From Ruminococcaceae bacterium UBA6416 (GTDB lineage: Bacteria; Bacillota; Clostridia; Oscillospirales; Acutalibacteraceae): 35,822 nt of DNA. Of this stretch, positions 1 to 8,087 are shown one piece after another. Under the pieces are notes generated by a model. It saw only the letters and a program-made list of their open reading frames with translations, was not told the DNA's origin and made no database searches. Position 1 is the stretch's first letter; every line of letters begins with the position of its first letter. The stretch is taken from the NCBI GenBank assembly GCA_002438505.1, contig DJPI01000064.1, forward strand, positions 1 through 35,822. Reading direction: 5' to 3'. A program made the position numbers and the translations under genes.

Positions 1-29
1 ACCCATCAAGTGTACCATAACATGATAAG

Positions 30-1235
30 ATGTCTATGTATAATTTTTCTAAGCGTTCGGATGGACGTTATATGTTTCGATTATATTTGGGAAAGAACAG
101 TGATGGAAAAAAGAAATATAAAACGCTATATGGAAAAACAAAAAAAGAATTGCAAAAAAAGTGTGAACAAGCCAAAATAAGTCTTAATAAGGGTATTGAT
201 TTAACAACTCAGAACGATACTTTTGAAAGATGGTGTAATGAATATATCAGAATAAAAAAGGCGAAAGTAAGCCCAAGATATATTGAAAATGTTGAATCTC
301 TGGTTAAGCATTTAAAGCCATTGTACCCGTTGGAAATTGCAAAAATTAGGCCCATTCAAATTCAGAACATTCTTCTTGATTTGTCGAATAGAAAAGAACA
401 TCCGCTTGCTAAAAAAACGCTTAGAGATATTCAAAATACAGCAAATAACATCTTTAAGCTTGCAATCAGCAACAGGGTGATGGATTTTAATCCGGTTTAT
501 TCCATTGAAACACCTAATGGCACGGGTAAAAAAACTCGCGAAGCTATTACCGATGAACAAATCAAATGGATTGTTGAAAGCGAAGAAAGCATAAAAAAAA
601 CAGCAGCAATGATAATGCTTTATGCCGGACTAAGGCGGGGAGAAGTGATTGCGTTAACTTGGTCTGACATTGATCTCGATGAAAAAACGATTCTTGTCAA
701 CAAAACCGTCCAATTTTATAACAATGTTCCAGCTATCAAACATGCTACAAAAACAAAAGCCGGCATGAGACTTGTATCAATCCCAGATGTTCTTGTTGAT
801 TATTTAAAAATGTTAAAGAGAACCTCTTTTTTCGTGTGTTCAAAAGATGGAAAAATGCTTACAGAAGGTGCGTTTCGCCGAATGTGGGAAAGTTACATGA
901 GGATTTTAAATGAGAAGTACGGTGATTTCGGTAACGATAAAGATCTTCACAAAAAAGATGGAATGTTGAAATCACGTATTGCACCGGGTGGCTTGCCAAT
1001 GAAGATTGAAACATTTACACCGCACCAACTAAGACATACATATGCTTCAATGCTATATAAAGCTGGAATTGATGTTGTTACAGCCAAAGAACTAATGGGA
1101 CATTCAGACATTAAAACAACACTTGGAATCTATACACACCTTGATTCTCTTTATAAAAAGAAGAGTGTTGGTAAGCTCAATAATTTTATTAGTGAAAATA
1201 AAAACGCTGATAATTCGGATCATGAAGCGGTATAA
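30..1235 (+). CDS. int: Tyrosine recombinase (integrase) of a mobile element
   Basis: This 401-aa protein is a phage/ICE-type site-specific tyrosine recombinase. It would cut and rejoin DNA at an attachment site through a 3'-phosphotyrosine intermediate. The basic N-terminal ~50 residues look like an arm-binding domain, residues ~65-165 like a SAM-like core-binding domain, and the rest is the catalytic domain. The active site can be read directly: Arg202 in AGLRRGE, Lys in the KTKAGMR hairpin, His332 and Arg335 in HQLRH, His358 in GHSD and Tyr368 in GIYTHL. All are present, so it is probably active. An in-frame stop at 18-20 bounds the start; ATG at 30 and 36 are both possible, with only a weak ribosome binding site. 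An open frame ending in TGA at 23-25 could be the tail of an upstream gene such as an excisionase, but this cannot be shown. Codon use is AT-rich compared with the core genes. It points at the 3' end of tRNA-Arg, the usual layout for a tRNA-targeting integrase. Confidence 0.95.
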   Translation: MSMYNFSKRSDGRYMFRLYLGKNSDGKKKYKTLYGKTKKELQKKCEQAKISLNKGIDLTTQNDTFERWCNEYIRIKKAKVSPRYIENVESLVKHLKPLYPLEIAKIRPIQIQNILLDLSNRKEHPLAKKTLRDIQNTANNIFKLAISNRVMDFNPVYSIETPNGTGKKTREAITDEQIKWIVESEESIKKTAAMIMLYAGLRRGEVIALTWSDIDLDEKTILVNKTVQFYNNVPAIKHATKTKAGMRLVSIPDVLVDYLKMLKRTSFFVCSKDGKMLTEGAFRRMWESYMRILNEKYGDFGNDKDLHKKDGMLKSRIAPGGLPMKIETFTPHQLRHTYASMLYKAGIDVVTAKELMGHSDIKTTLGIYTHLDSLYKKKSVGKLNNFISENKNADNSDHEAV

Positions 1236-1236
1236 A

Positions 1237-1313
1237 TTTGACACACCCACAGCAAAAATTTGAATGTTTTTTGACACACCTTCAGCTTGGTTTTGACACA
1301 CCTTTGACACACC
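1237..1313. repeat. Four phased TTGACACACC direct repeats next to int
   Basis: The 10-mer TTGACACACC occurs at 1238, 1271, 1293 and 1304, all in the same orientation. The start-to-start distances are 33, 22 and 11 bp, so every copy lies on an 11-bp register. They lie between the integrase stop codon and the tRNA 3' end. Repeats in this position are commonly arm-type binding sites for the integrase N-terminal domain; that role is inferred here. Confidence 0.8.
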
Positions 1314-1380
1314 TACTGTGCAATTTTCACCGTTTTTTGTGTATTTTAGCGGATATTTTTCAAGAGGGGAGCGAAAGCGA

Positions 1381-1425
1381 AAAAAGCCTGCAATCCCTTG
1401 AAACATAAGGAATTACAGGCTTTTT
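1381..1425 (-). terminator. Rho-independent terminator of tRNA-Arg
   Basis: Arms 1381-1399 and 1407-1425 form a 19-bp stem with a 7-nt loop. On the minus transcript all positions pair, two as G-U; on the plus transcript the same two positions are C-A mismatches, so the stem fits minus-strand transcription better. The minus transcript leaves the stem into a run of six T. It may also stop transcription from int in the other direction. Confidence 0.85.
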
Positions 1426-1429
1426 CTTT

Positions 1430-1506
1430 TGGCCCGCCCGGAGGGACTTGAACCCCCGTTCTTCAGAATCGGAATCTGCTGCGTTATCCAGCTGCGCCAC
1501 GAGCGG
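1430..1506 (-). tRNA. tRNA-Arg (anticodon CCG)
   Basis: The reverse complement folds as a full cloverleaf. The acceptor stem is CCGCTCG with CGGGCGG (one G-T pair), and the D arm starts GCGC-AGCTGGATA. The anticodon loop is TTCCGAT, giving CCG. The T arm is GGGGG-TTCAAGT-CCCTC, the discriminator is G and the CCA end is encoded. The top anticodon-stem pair is a G-A mismatch. It reads the CGG codon. It lies 39 bp downstream of the minus-strand 96-aa gene. Its 3' end faces the integrase, so the attachment core is probably inside this gene and the 3' half may have been supplied by the element. Confidence 0.93.
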
Positions 1507-1545
1507 AAATATGAAGCGGCAGCAAAAACTGCCGCATATCGTGTT

Positions 1546-1836
1546 TTATGCAAGCGCTCTTTCGAGCCATGTTCGGCCGATATCAAGGGCGCTGTAAAGG
1601 CCTTTCTTTTCGGTCTTGTGTGCAATTCTGTCATGCGGTCTGACATTGGGATCAGTATTGATGAGCTGAACGGAAACTCTGTCAGGCATTTCTGTTCCGT
1701 CAACGTCCTTTGTGCTGAGAATTTGAAGCATTAAAACAAAGTCATCGCTGAGACTGCCGTAATAAATGGTATTTCCCTTTCTGACAAGCGGACGGTTTTT
1801 ATACATGAGAAATTCGTTCTTCTTTTTCGCTGCCAT
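1546..1836 (-). CDS. Conserved 96-aa protein of unknown function
   Basis: This is a small, soluble, basic-ended protein starting MAAKKKNEF and ending TWLERALA. The start at 1836 is supported by the AGGAGT motif eight bases upstream; a longer reading would begin inside the neighbouring ireB gene. I recognise the pattern (YKNRPLVRKGNTIYYG, then SDDFVLMLQIL, then a KTEKKGLYSALDIG-type end) as a conserved hypothetical family of Clostridia without an assigned function. It follows ireB by 22 bp on the same strand and is probably cotranscribed with it from the promoter at 2150-2178. There are no membrane segments or known catalytic motifs. Confidence 0.85.
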   Translation of the reverse strand: MAAKKKNEFLMYKNRPLVRKGNTIYYGSLSDDFVLMLQILSTKDVDGTEMPDRVSVQLINTDPNVRPHDRIAHKTEKKGLYSALDIGRTWLERALA

Positions 1837-1858
1837 AGTATTACTCCTAAAGATAAAA

Positions 1859-2107
1859 TTATTTGTCCTGAAGATAGCTGCGGACAAGCTCCTGCAAAAG
1901 CTCATCGCGGTCAATTTTCCGGATAAGACTGCGCGCATTGTTGTGCGTTGTGATATATGTTGGGTCTTCGGAAAGAATGTAGCCGACAATTTGATTGATG
2001 GGGTTATACCCTTTTTCAACCAAAGCGGCGTAAACGCTTTTCAAAACTTCCTCCATTTCGCTCGGTGTGTTCTGGTTAAGATTGAACTGTCTTGTGCAGT
2101 CTTTCAT
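1859..2107 (-). CDS. ireB: IreB family regulatory phosphoprotein (UPF0297)
   Basis: This 82-aa protein matches the IreB/YrzL (UPF0297) family over its full length: the N-terminal FNLNQNTPSEMEEVL, then the central VEKGYNPINQIVGYI and the ending LVRSYLQDK. In Enterococcus faecalis IreB is a substrate of the Ser/Thr kinase IreK and influences cephalosporin tolerance, with phosphorylation near the N-terminus. Thr5 is the closest N-terminal threonine here, which is an inference as to site. The start at 2107 is chosen because GGAGGG lies directly upstream; a longer in-frame reading to 2161 has no such site. The usual partners in Firmicutes (alaS, ruvX) are not next to it in this window; it heads a short minus-strand unit with the 96-aa gene. 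Confidence 0.93.
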   Translation of the reverse strand: MKDCTRQFNLNQNTPSEMEEVLKSVYAALVEKGYNPINQIVGYILSEDPTYITTHNNARSLIRKIDRDELLQELVRSYLQDK

Positions 2108-2149
2108 TGCGGACCCTCCGTTCAAAAAATATTTAAACAACCGGTGATT

Positions 2150-2178
2150 ATTATACATCATTTTTATTGATAAAACAA
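2150..2178 (-). promoter_or_regulatory. Sigma-A promoter for ireB
   Basis: On the minus strand, TTGTTT (2178-2173) and a perfect TATAAT (2155-2150) are separated by 17 bp, about 45 bp upstream of the ireB start. The rest of 2179-2310 between the divergent genes shows nothing I can name. Confidence 0.75.
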
Positions 2179-2313
2179 TAGGTTAAACCAAAAAAGTTTC
2201 TCATAGGGATGCTGAATGCGTTAAATTGGGCTTCGCCGCAGGTGATTTTGCGCCAAAAGTGGGAATTGCGGGAAAATTCAGCGCCGATTCCGCTCAAAAA
2301 AACGCTGTTGTGC

Positions 2314-2342
2314 TTGCCATACGACACACTTGGTGATATAAT
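2314..2342 (+). promoter_or_regulatory. Sigma-A promoter for the oxidoreductase/isomerase operon
   Basis: TTGCCA (2314-2319) and a perfect TATAAT (2337-2342) are separated by 17 bp. The start codon follows 56 bp later, behind GGAGG. I see no clear operator palindrome in the leader. Confidence 0.75.
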
Positions 2343-2398
2343 TTTAGTGTTTAGGCGGTCGTTTTCGGCCGGGAATTTAAAACTGCGGAGGATTTGCA

Positions 2399-3577
2399 AT
2401 GAGTAAAAAAGTGCGTCTTGGAATTATCGGTGTCGGAAATATGGGCACCGCTCACATTGAAAACCTGCTTGGCGGAAAAATGCCTGAGATTGAAATAACC
2501 TGCCTTGCGGATACGGACAAAAGGCGCCTTGAAGCCGCCGGAAAAAAGCTTCCTGAAGCGGCGCTTTTTCCTGATGCTTCATCGCTCATTAAAAGCGGAC
2601 TTTGCGAGGCCGTGCTCATTGCAACGCCGCATTATTTCCATCCTCCCATTGCCATTGAAGCGCTCAAAAGCGGCCTTCATGTCATGAGTGAAAAGCCTGC
2701 CGGGGTCTACACAAAGCAGGTGAACGAGCTTCTTGACGTTGCCGCAAAGTCTGACAAAACCTATGCCATTATGCTCAATCAGCGCACCAACTGTGTATAC
2801 AGAAAGCTTAAAGAACTGGTTTGCGGCGGAAAGTATGGCGAAATCAGACGCGTTTCATGGATAATTACCGATTGGTTCAGAACACAGCAGTATTACAATT
2901 CCGGCGGATGGCGCGCAACGTGGTCGGGCGAGGGTGGCGGAGTTATCCTCAACCAGTGTCCGCATCAGCTTGATTTGTGGCAGTGGATATGCGGAATGCC
3001 GGACAAAATCAGGGCGTTTTGCCATGAGGGCAAATGGCACGACATTGAGGTTGAAGATGACGTGACAATTTATGCCGAGTATCCGAACGGCGCGACCGGA
3101 ACCTTCATCACATCAACCGGTGACTGCCCGGGCACAAACCGCCTTGAAATTACGCTTGACAAAGCAAAGCTTATCTGCGAAAACAATCCGCGCACCGATA
3201 AATTTGAACTGTATGCTTATGAGCTTGACGGCAGCACACAGGAATTCATCAGAACCTCTGACAAGGGCTTTGAAAAACTCTCGGGGAAATGGGTCGATAT
3301 TGAAACGGACGGAAAAAATGAGCAGCACCCCGGTGTGCTCAATGCTTTTGCCGCTCATATTCTCAGGGGTGAGCCACTTGTTGCCGAGGGCGCAGAGGGT
3401 ATTAACGGTTTGATTATTTCAAACGCGGCCTTCCTTTCCTCATGGCTCAAAAAAACGGTTGAAATTCCTTTTGATGAAAATCTTTATCTTGATATGCTCA
3501 ACGAAAAAATCAAAAACTCAAAGTTCAAAAAGACAGTTAACGAACAGGTTGAAGAAAACATGTGCTCAACCTATTAA
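2399..3577 (+). CDS. Gfo/Idh/MocA family oxidoreductase (first of pair)
   Basis: This 392-aa NAD(P)-dependent dehydrogenase of the Gfo/Idh/MocA family probably oxidises or reduces one hydroxyl of a sugar, inositol or glycoside. Residues 5-125 are a Rossmann fold with GVGNMG for dinucleotide binding and the family's EKP motif in SEKPAG. Residues ~130-340 are the substrate-binding sheet domain with GGGVILNQCPHQLDL, whose His is the usual acid/base. The region RRVSWIITDWFRTQQYY is unusually aromatic and is mirrored in the second oxidoreductase at 4482, suggesting related substrates. GGAGG lies 10 bases before the start. It is the first gene of an operon: the isomerase gene follows 13 bp after its stop. 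The exact substrate cannot be read from the sequence. Confidence 0.92.
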   Translation: MSKKVRLGIIGVGNMGTAHIENLLGGKMPEIEITCLADTDKRRLEAAGKKLPEAALFPDASSLIKSGLCEAVLIATPHYFHPPIAIEALKSGLHVMSEKPAGVYTKQVNELLDVAAKSDKTYAIMLNQRTNCVYRKLKELVCGGKYGEIRRVSWIITDWFRTQQYYNSGGWRATWSGEGGGVILNQCPHQLDLWQWICGMPDKIRAFCHEGKWHDIEVEDDVTIYAEYPNGATGTFITSTGDCPGTNRLEITLDKAKLICENNPRTDKFELYAYELDGSTQEFIRTSDKGFEKLSGKWVDIETDGKNEQHPGVLNAFAAHILRGEPLVAEGAEGINGLIISNAAFLSSWLKKTVEIPFDENLYLDMLNEKIKNSKFKKTVNEQVEENMCSTY

Positions 3578-3590
3578 GGAGGAAAAAGAA

Positions 3591-4472
3591 ATGGCAAAAT
3601 TCATCTTTTCTGCTTTTTGCGATGAGTCCGGCGAGGACAGTATTGAAGGCCAGATTAAAGCCTGCAAGGAGAACGGTATTACTCACATGGAGCTTCGCGG
3701 CTTCGGTGAAAAGCTTAACATAAACACCCTTTCAACAGAACAGGCAAGGGAAATGAAAAAGGTTATTGACCGTGAGAATATGTCGGTTGCCTCCATAGGC
3801 TCCGGTTACGGAAAAATTGAAATAACCGATGATTTTGAACCGCATTTTGAGGCTTTCAAAAACACTGTTGAAGTTGCAAAAATCCTCGGCGCAAAGTATA
3901 TCAGAATGTTCAGCTTTTATTTCACAAACGGTGAAAGCTATAGCGAATACAGAGATGAAGTTATTCGCCGCGTGAAGGCTATGGCCGATTACGCAACCGA
4001 AAACGGCCTTGTCTGCTGCCATGAAAACGAGAAGGGCATTTACGGTGATACTGCCGAAAGGTGTCTTGACCTGCTCCAAAGCTGCGGCGGAAAGCTCCGC
4101 GCCGTTTTTGACCCGGCGAACTTCATTCAGTGCGGTGTTGACACTGTCAAAGCCTATGATATGCTTGAAGGCTATGTTGAATATTTTCATATCAAAGATG
4201 CTCTTTATGCCAACGGCTCGGTTGTTCCGGCCGGAATGGGAGAGGGCAGGGTGCTTGAAATAATCACTCGCGCCGCAAAGCAGAACCGCTCAATCGTCCT
4301 TTCACTTGAGCCGCATCTTCAGGTTTTTGACGGGCTTGGCGCCCTTGAAAGCGCGTCTCTTGAGTCCGGAAGAACAATGCCGAAAAACGCTTACCCGTCC
4401 CACGCCGCATCATTTAAAGCGGCGGCGGACGCAATGCATTCGCTGGCGGAAAAAGCACTCTCGCTTGCATAA
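3591..4472 (+). CDS. Sugar phosphate isomerase/epimerase-like TIM barrel
   Basis: This 293-aa protein belongs to the xylose-isomerase-like/AP-endonuclease-2 TIM-barrel superfamily. The barrel metal ligands are visible in the expected order: Glu in CCHENEKG, Asp in VFDPANF, His in YFHIKDA and Glu in LSLEPHL. It probably isomerises, epimerises or cleaves a keto-sugar made by its neighbours. The start at 3591 follows a strong AAGGAGG; a longer reading would run into the preceding gene. It lies between two Gfo/Idh/MocA oxidoreductases with 13-bp and 9-bp gaps, so the three are clearly one operon. No sugar kinase or transporter accompanies them. Confidence 0.9.
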   Translation: MAKFIFSAFCDESGEDSIEGQIKACKENGITHMELRGFGEKLNINTLSTEQAREMKKVIDRENMSVASIGSGYGKIEITDDFEPHFEAFKNTVEVAKILGAKYIRMFSFYFTNGESYSEYRDEVIRRVKAMADYATENGLVCCHENEKGIYGDTAERCLDLLQSCGGKLRAVFDPANFIQCGVDTVKAYDMLEGYVEYFHIKDALYANGSVVPAGMGEGRVLEIITRAAKQNRSIVLSLEPHLQVFDGLGALESASLESGRTMPKNAYPSHAASFKAAADAMHSLAEKALSLA

Positions 4473-4481
4473 AAGGAGACT

Positions 4482-5531
4482 ATGATGAAAGTTTCAGTTG
4501 TCGGATGCGGAAATATTTCAAAAACCCATCTGCCGATACTTCAAAGCATTCCGGGTGTTGAAATATCGTCTGTTGTTGATATCAAACCCGAACGCGCTGA
4601 CCTTGCAGGCGAAAAATACGGCTGCCGGGCGTTTTATGATTTTGACGCAATGCTAGCCGCAGACAGACCGGACAGCATACATATCTGCACTCCGCATTAT
4701 CTCCACACCGAAATGGCCGTCAAAGCCCTTAAAAACTCAATAAACGTCCTTTGCGAAAAGCCTTGTGCAATAACAAAAGGCGAGATTGCCGCGCTGAAAG
4801 AGGCGGCCTCAAAAAGCTCCGCCTTGTTCGGAGTCTGCTTTCAGAACCGATATAACGCTTGTGTCAAAAAAGCAAAGGAGATTATTGAAAGCAAAAAGTT
4901 TGGTGACCTTGTTGCCGAAAGCGGGCGTGTCAGCTGGTTTCGGGACAAGGCATATTATTCCGATGACTGGCACGGAAAAAGGGCGACTGAGGGCGGAGGA
5001 GTGCTTGTTAATCAGGCAATTCACACCGCAGACCTGCTAAGATATCTTTCCGGAAGCGAGGTCAAAAGCGTTTGCGGCCATGTTTTTAATGACAGCCTTG
5101 AGGGTGTTATTGAGGTTGAGGACACCGCCTCTGTCAGATACGAATTTAAAAACGGCGTTATTGCCGTTTTGAATGCAACAAATGCTTTTGCTTTTAACGC
5201 CGATGTTTCAATGGAACTCTACTTTGAAAGCGGAGATAAGCTTTATATAGAGGGCGCGCAGCTTTATCACTTTGAAAAGGACGGAACGGTCAGGCGTCTG
5301 ACCGGCCGGCAAAGCACGGCATCCGGCGGAAAAAGCTATTGGGGCAACGGACACGCGGCTTTGATTGAGGATTTTTACCGCTGCATAAGAGAAAAGGCGC
5401 ACTTCCCCATTGATGCTTTTGAGGGAACAAAGGCGAGTGAGGAGTTTCTTGCGGCTTATGATTCGGCCCAAAGCGGGAAAAGCGTTCAGCTGACGGTATT
5501 TGGCAACGGAAACAAGGTTGATTTTAATTGA
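4482..5531 (+). CDS. Gfo/Idh/MocA family oxidoreductase (second of pair)
   Basis: This 349-aa dehydrogenase has the same fold as the gene at 2399. It has the N-terminal dinucleotide motif VVGCGNISKTH, the CEKPCA motif near residue 95 and the C-terminal catalytic EGGGVLVNQAIHTADLL. It shares the R-V-S-W ... YY ... W ... EGGGV pattern with the first oxidoreductase, so the two are related copies with diverged specificity. AAAAGGAG lies just before tandem ATG codons at 4482 and 4485; either may be used. It closes the operon. Its last bases carry the -35 element of the next promoter, and I see no strong terminator between it and lon, so some read-through is possible. Confidence 0.92.
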   Translation: MMKVSVVGCGNISKTHLPILQSIPGVEISSVVDIKPERADLAGEKYGCRAFYDFDAMLAADRPDSIHICTPHYLHTEMAVKALKNSINVLCEKPCAITKGEIAALKEAASKSSALFGVCFQNRYNACVKKAKEIIESKKFGDLVAESGRVSWFRDKAYYSDDWHGKRATEGGGVLVNQAIHTADLLRYLSGSEVKSVCGHVFNDSLEGVIEVEDTASVRYEFKNGVIAVLNATNAFAFNADVSMELYFESGDKLYIEGAQLYHFEKDGTVRRLTGRQSTASGGKSYWGNGHAALIEDFYRCIREKAHFPIDAFEGTKASEEFLAAYDSAQSGKSVQLTVFGNGNKVDFN

Positions 5532-5546
5532 AAAATACTGTATAAT
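5518..5546 (+). promoter_or_regulatory. Sigma-A promoter for lon
   Basis: TTGATT (5518-5523) and a perfect TATAAT (5541-5546) are separated by 17 bp, and lon starts 69 bp further on. The -35 box overlaps the end of the upstream coding sequence. I searched the leader for CIRCE-type inverted repeats or CtsR-type direct repeats and saw none. Confidence 0.7.
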
Positions 5547-5615
5547 TACCGGTGTTATTATTGATAAGGCGGTTATCCAAAAACGATTGCCGCTCTTGAT
5601 GAAAAGGATGGTACA

Positions 5616-8030
5616 ATGCCCGTTAATCTGATATATAAAGAAATACCCGCTGTTGCGCTTCGCGGACTTGTGATTTTTCCCGGAATGAGGCTTCATTTTG
5701 AGGTTGGGCGTGAAAAGTCCATTGCCGCCTTCCGCGCCGCTGTTGCAGAAAGCAAAAAGATTTTTCTTGTGACCCAAAAAAGCATTTCATATGAGGATCC
5801 GACACCGAATGAACTTTTTTCGGTTGGTGTCCTTGCGGATATCAAGCAAATTATCAAGTCTCCGGACAACAAGAATGTTCGCGTTGTTGTTGAGGGTGTC
5901 TGCCGCGCTTCGGCCACGGAATATCTTGATAATGAGAAATATCTCTGCTGCAATGTCAAAGAACGCCGCTCCTTTGCCGTGAAAGGGGAGGACATGGATT
6001 ATGCCGATGCTTTGATGAGGAAAACAAAGGACATTTTTGAAGCATATGTTGACGTTACCTCCAAGCTTGCGCAGGATGTTGCAATGGAGGTCTATATGAC
6101 CGATGATCCATCTCACCTTGCAGACTTTATTGCCGGAAATGCACTGACTGATTTTGAACAAAGACAGTTCCTTCTTGAAGAATTCCGTCCTCTGACAAGG
6201 CTTGAAAAGCTTTGCACAATTCTCTCACATGAAATTGAAATTTTCAAAATTGAAAATGAAATTGACAGACGTGTTCAAGAGCAGATGGACAAAAATCAGC
6301 AGGAATACTATCTGCGTGAACAGATCAAGGCAATTTCTGCCGAGCTCGGCGAAGGCGAGGATGTCCTCAACGAGACAGAAAACTACAAGGCGGAAATCCG
6401 CGCGCTCAGGCTCCCCGAGGAAATTTCCGAAAAGCTTCTGCGTGAATGCGGCAAACTTTCAAAAATGCAGGGCACCTCACCCGATGCAAATGTAATAAGA
6501 AGCTATCTTGACACCTGTCTTGCGCTTCCGTGGAATGTTTATACCGATGACTGCTTTGATCTTCAAAAAGCAAGAAGAATTCTTGACGAGGATCACTCCG
6601 GAATGAAAAAAATTAAAGAGCGATTTATTGAAATGCTCGCCGTTCGCGCTTTGACGGATAAGGCGAAGGGTCAAATCATCTGCCTTGTTGGCCCTCCGGG
6701 AGTCGGAAAAACTTCAATAGTTCGCTCCATTGCCAAGGCAATGAACAGAAAATATGTCAGAATGTCGCTCGGCGGTGTTCGTGACGAGGCGGAAATCCGC
6801 GGCCATAGAAAGACCTATATCGGCGCAATGAGCGGACGCATTATCAATGCTCTCACTCAGGCGAAGTCATTCAATCCAATCATTCTTCTTGATGAAATTG
6901 ACAAGCTCGGAAGCGACTATAAAGGCGACCCGTCCTCCGCTTTGCTTGAGGCTCTTGACCCGGAACAGAACAACTCATTCCGCGACCATTATATTGAGTT
7001 CCCCGTTGACCTCAGCCGCGTCATTTTTATAACCACCGCAAATGATACCGGCACAATACCCGGCCCGCTTCTCGACCGGATGGAGGTTATTGAGCTTTCA
7101 AGCTATACCTCGGAAGAAAAACTCACCATTGCAAAAGAACACCTTGTTAAAAAGCAGCGTGAAATGCACGGTCTTAAAGGCACGGACATTCGCTTTACAG
7201 ACGGTGCTCTTTCGCTTCTTATTGATGGCTATACACGCGAGGCCGGAGTCAGAAAGCTTGAGCAGCTCATAGGAACCGTGTGCAGAAAAAGCGCGGTTAT
7301 GCTCTCGGACGGCGAGACAAAGCGAGTGACCGTGAACAACGCTATGATTGAAAAAATGCTCGGTCCCGTGAAGTTTAAGCCGGACTCGCTTTCAAAAACA
7401 GACCTTGTCGGTGTTGTCAACGGTCTTGCGTGGACAAGTGTCGGAGGCGAGCTTCTTCAGGTTGAAGCCGTTGTGATGGATGGCAGCGGAAAGCTTGAGC
7501 TGACCGGAAATCTCGGTGATGTCATGAAAGAATCTGCCAAGGCTGCTCACAGCTACCTCAGAAGCGTTGCAAAAGCTTATGATATTCCGGATGACTTTTT
7601 CAAAACAAAGGATATCCACGTTCATGTTCCGCAGGGTGCCGTTCCGAAGGACGGCCCTTCCGCAGGCGTTACCATTGCAACAGCTATGCTTTCGGCGCTG
7701 ACCGGAAGGAAGGTCAGGCAAAGCGTTGCAATGACCGGGGAAATTTCTCTGACCGGAAGGGTGATGCCTATAGGCGGTCTGCGCGAAAAAACGATGGCCG
7801 CATATAAAAACGGAATAAAGAAGGTTGTTATCCCGAAAGATAACGAAAGCGACCTCTATGACGTTGAACCCGTTGTCAGGGAAAATGTTGAGTTTGTCAC
7901 CGCGCAAAGGCTTGAGGAGGTCTTTGACGCTGCCATTGACGGCGAGCAGACAAAAAAGCTTGACCTTAAACACAACGCTGCGTTCAAGGTTGAGAAGAAA
8001 AAATCAAAGAGCGATAATATCGCGCAATAA
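5616..8030 (+). CDS. lon: ATP-dependent protease LonA
   Basis: This 804-aa protein is a full-length LonA protease, the cytoplasmic AAA+ machine that unfolds and degrades damaged and regulatory proteins. Residues ~10-200 are the LON substrate-recognition domain, followed by a helical stretch (KIENEIDRRVQEQMDKNQ). The AAA+ module has Walker A GPPGVGKT at 359-366 and Walker B IILLDEIDK. The protease domain has catalytic Ser682 in PKDGPSAG and Lys725 in GGLREK, 43 residues apart as in other LonA enzymes. Length is typical. The last ~25 residues are lysine-rich and probably unstructured. AAAGGAT lies 8 bases before the start. It has its own promoter and is followed by engB, an order common in Firmicutes. 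Confidence 0.97.
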   Translation: MPVNLIYKEIPAVALRGLVIFPGMRLHFEVGREKSIAAFRAAVAESKKIFLVTQKSISYEDPTPNELFSVGVLADIKQIIKSPDNKNVRVVVEGVCRASATEYLDNEKYLCCNVKERRSFAVKGEDMDYADALMRKTKDIFEAYVDVTSKLAQDVAMEVYMTDDPSHLADFIAGNALTDFEQRQFLLEEFRPLTRLEKLCTILSHEIEIFKIENEIDRRVQEQMDKNQQEYYLREQIKAISAELGEGEDVLNETENYKAEIRALRLPEEISEKLLRECGKLSKMQGTSPDANVIRSYLDTCLALPWNVYTDDCFDLQKARRILDEDHSGMKKIKERFIEMLAVRALTDKAKGQIICLVGPPGVGKTSIVRSIAKAMNRKYVRMSLGGVRDEAEIRGHRKTYIGAMSGRIINALTQAKSFNPIILLDEIDKLGSDYKGDPSSALLEALDPEQNNSFRDHYIEFPVDLSRVIFITTANDTGTIPGPLLDRMEVIELSSYTSEEKLTIAKEHLVKKQREMHGLKGTDIRFTDGALSLLIDGYTREAGVRKLEQLIGTVCRKSAVMLSDGETKRVTVNNAMIEKMLGPVKFKPDSLSKTDLVGVVNGLAWTSVGGELLQVEAVVMDGSGKLELTGNLGDVMKESAKAAHSYLRSVAKAYDIPDDFFKTKDIHVHVPQGAVPKDGPSAGVTIATAMLSALTGRKVRQSVAMTGEISLTGRVMPIGGLREKTMAAYKNGIKKVVIPKDNESDLYDVEPVVRENVEFVTAQRLEEVFDAAIDGEQTKKLDLKHNAAFKVEKKKSKSDNIAQ

Positions 8031-8038
8031 AATCGGGT

Positions 8039-8068
8039 CGGCCGCGGTTTGTTTTGGAGCGGCGGCCG
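8039..8068 (+). other. GC-rich hairpin between lon and engB
   Basis: CGGCCGC (8039-8045) pairs perfectly with GCGGCCG (8062-8068) across a 16-nt loop. There is no T-run after it, so it is more likely an mRNA-processing or partial attenuation element than a full terminator. Confidence 0.5.
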
Positions 8069-8087
8069 CCTTGGAAAAAGGTGAAGT

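Noticed and set aside
2209..2406. Open frame between the divergent ireB and oxidoreductase promoters
   Set aside because: It spans the promoter of the operon, has no ribosome binding site and overlaps the next start codon.
5532..5615. Heat-shock operator (CIRCE or CtsR type) ahead of lon
   Set aside because: Neither the TTAGCACTC inverted repeat nor tandem GTCAAA repeats are present in the leader.
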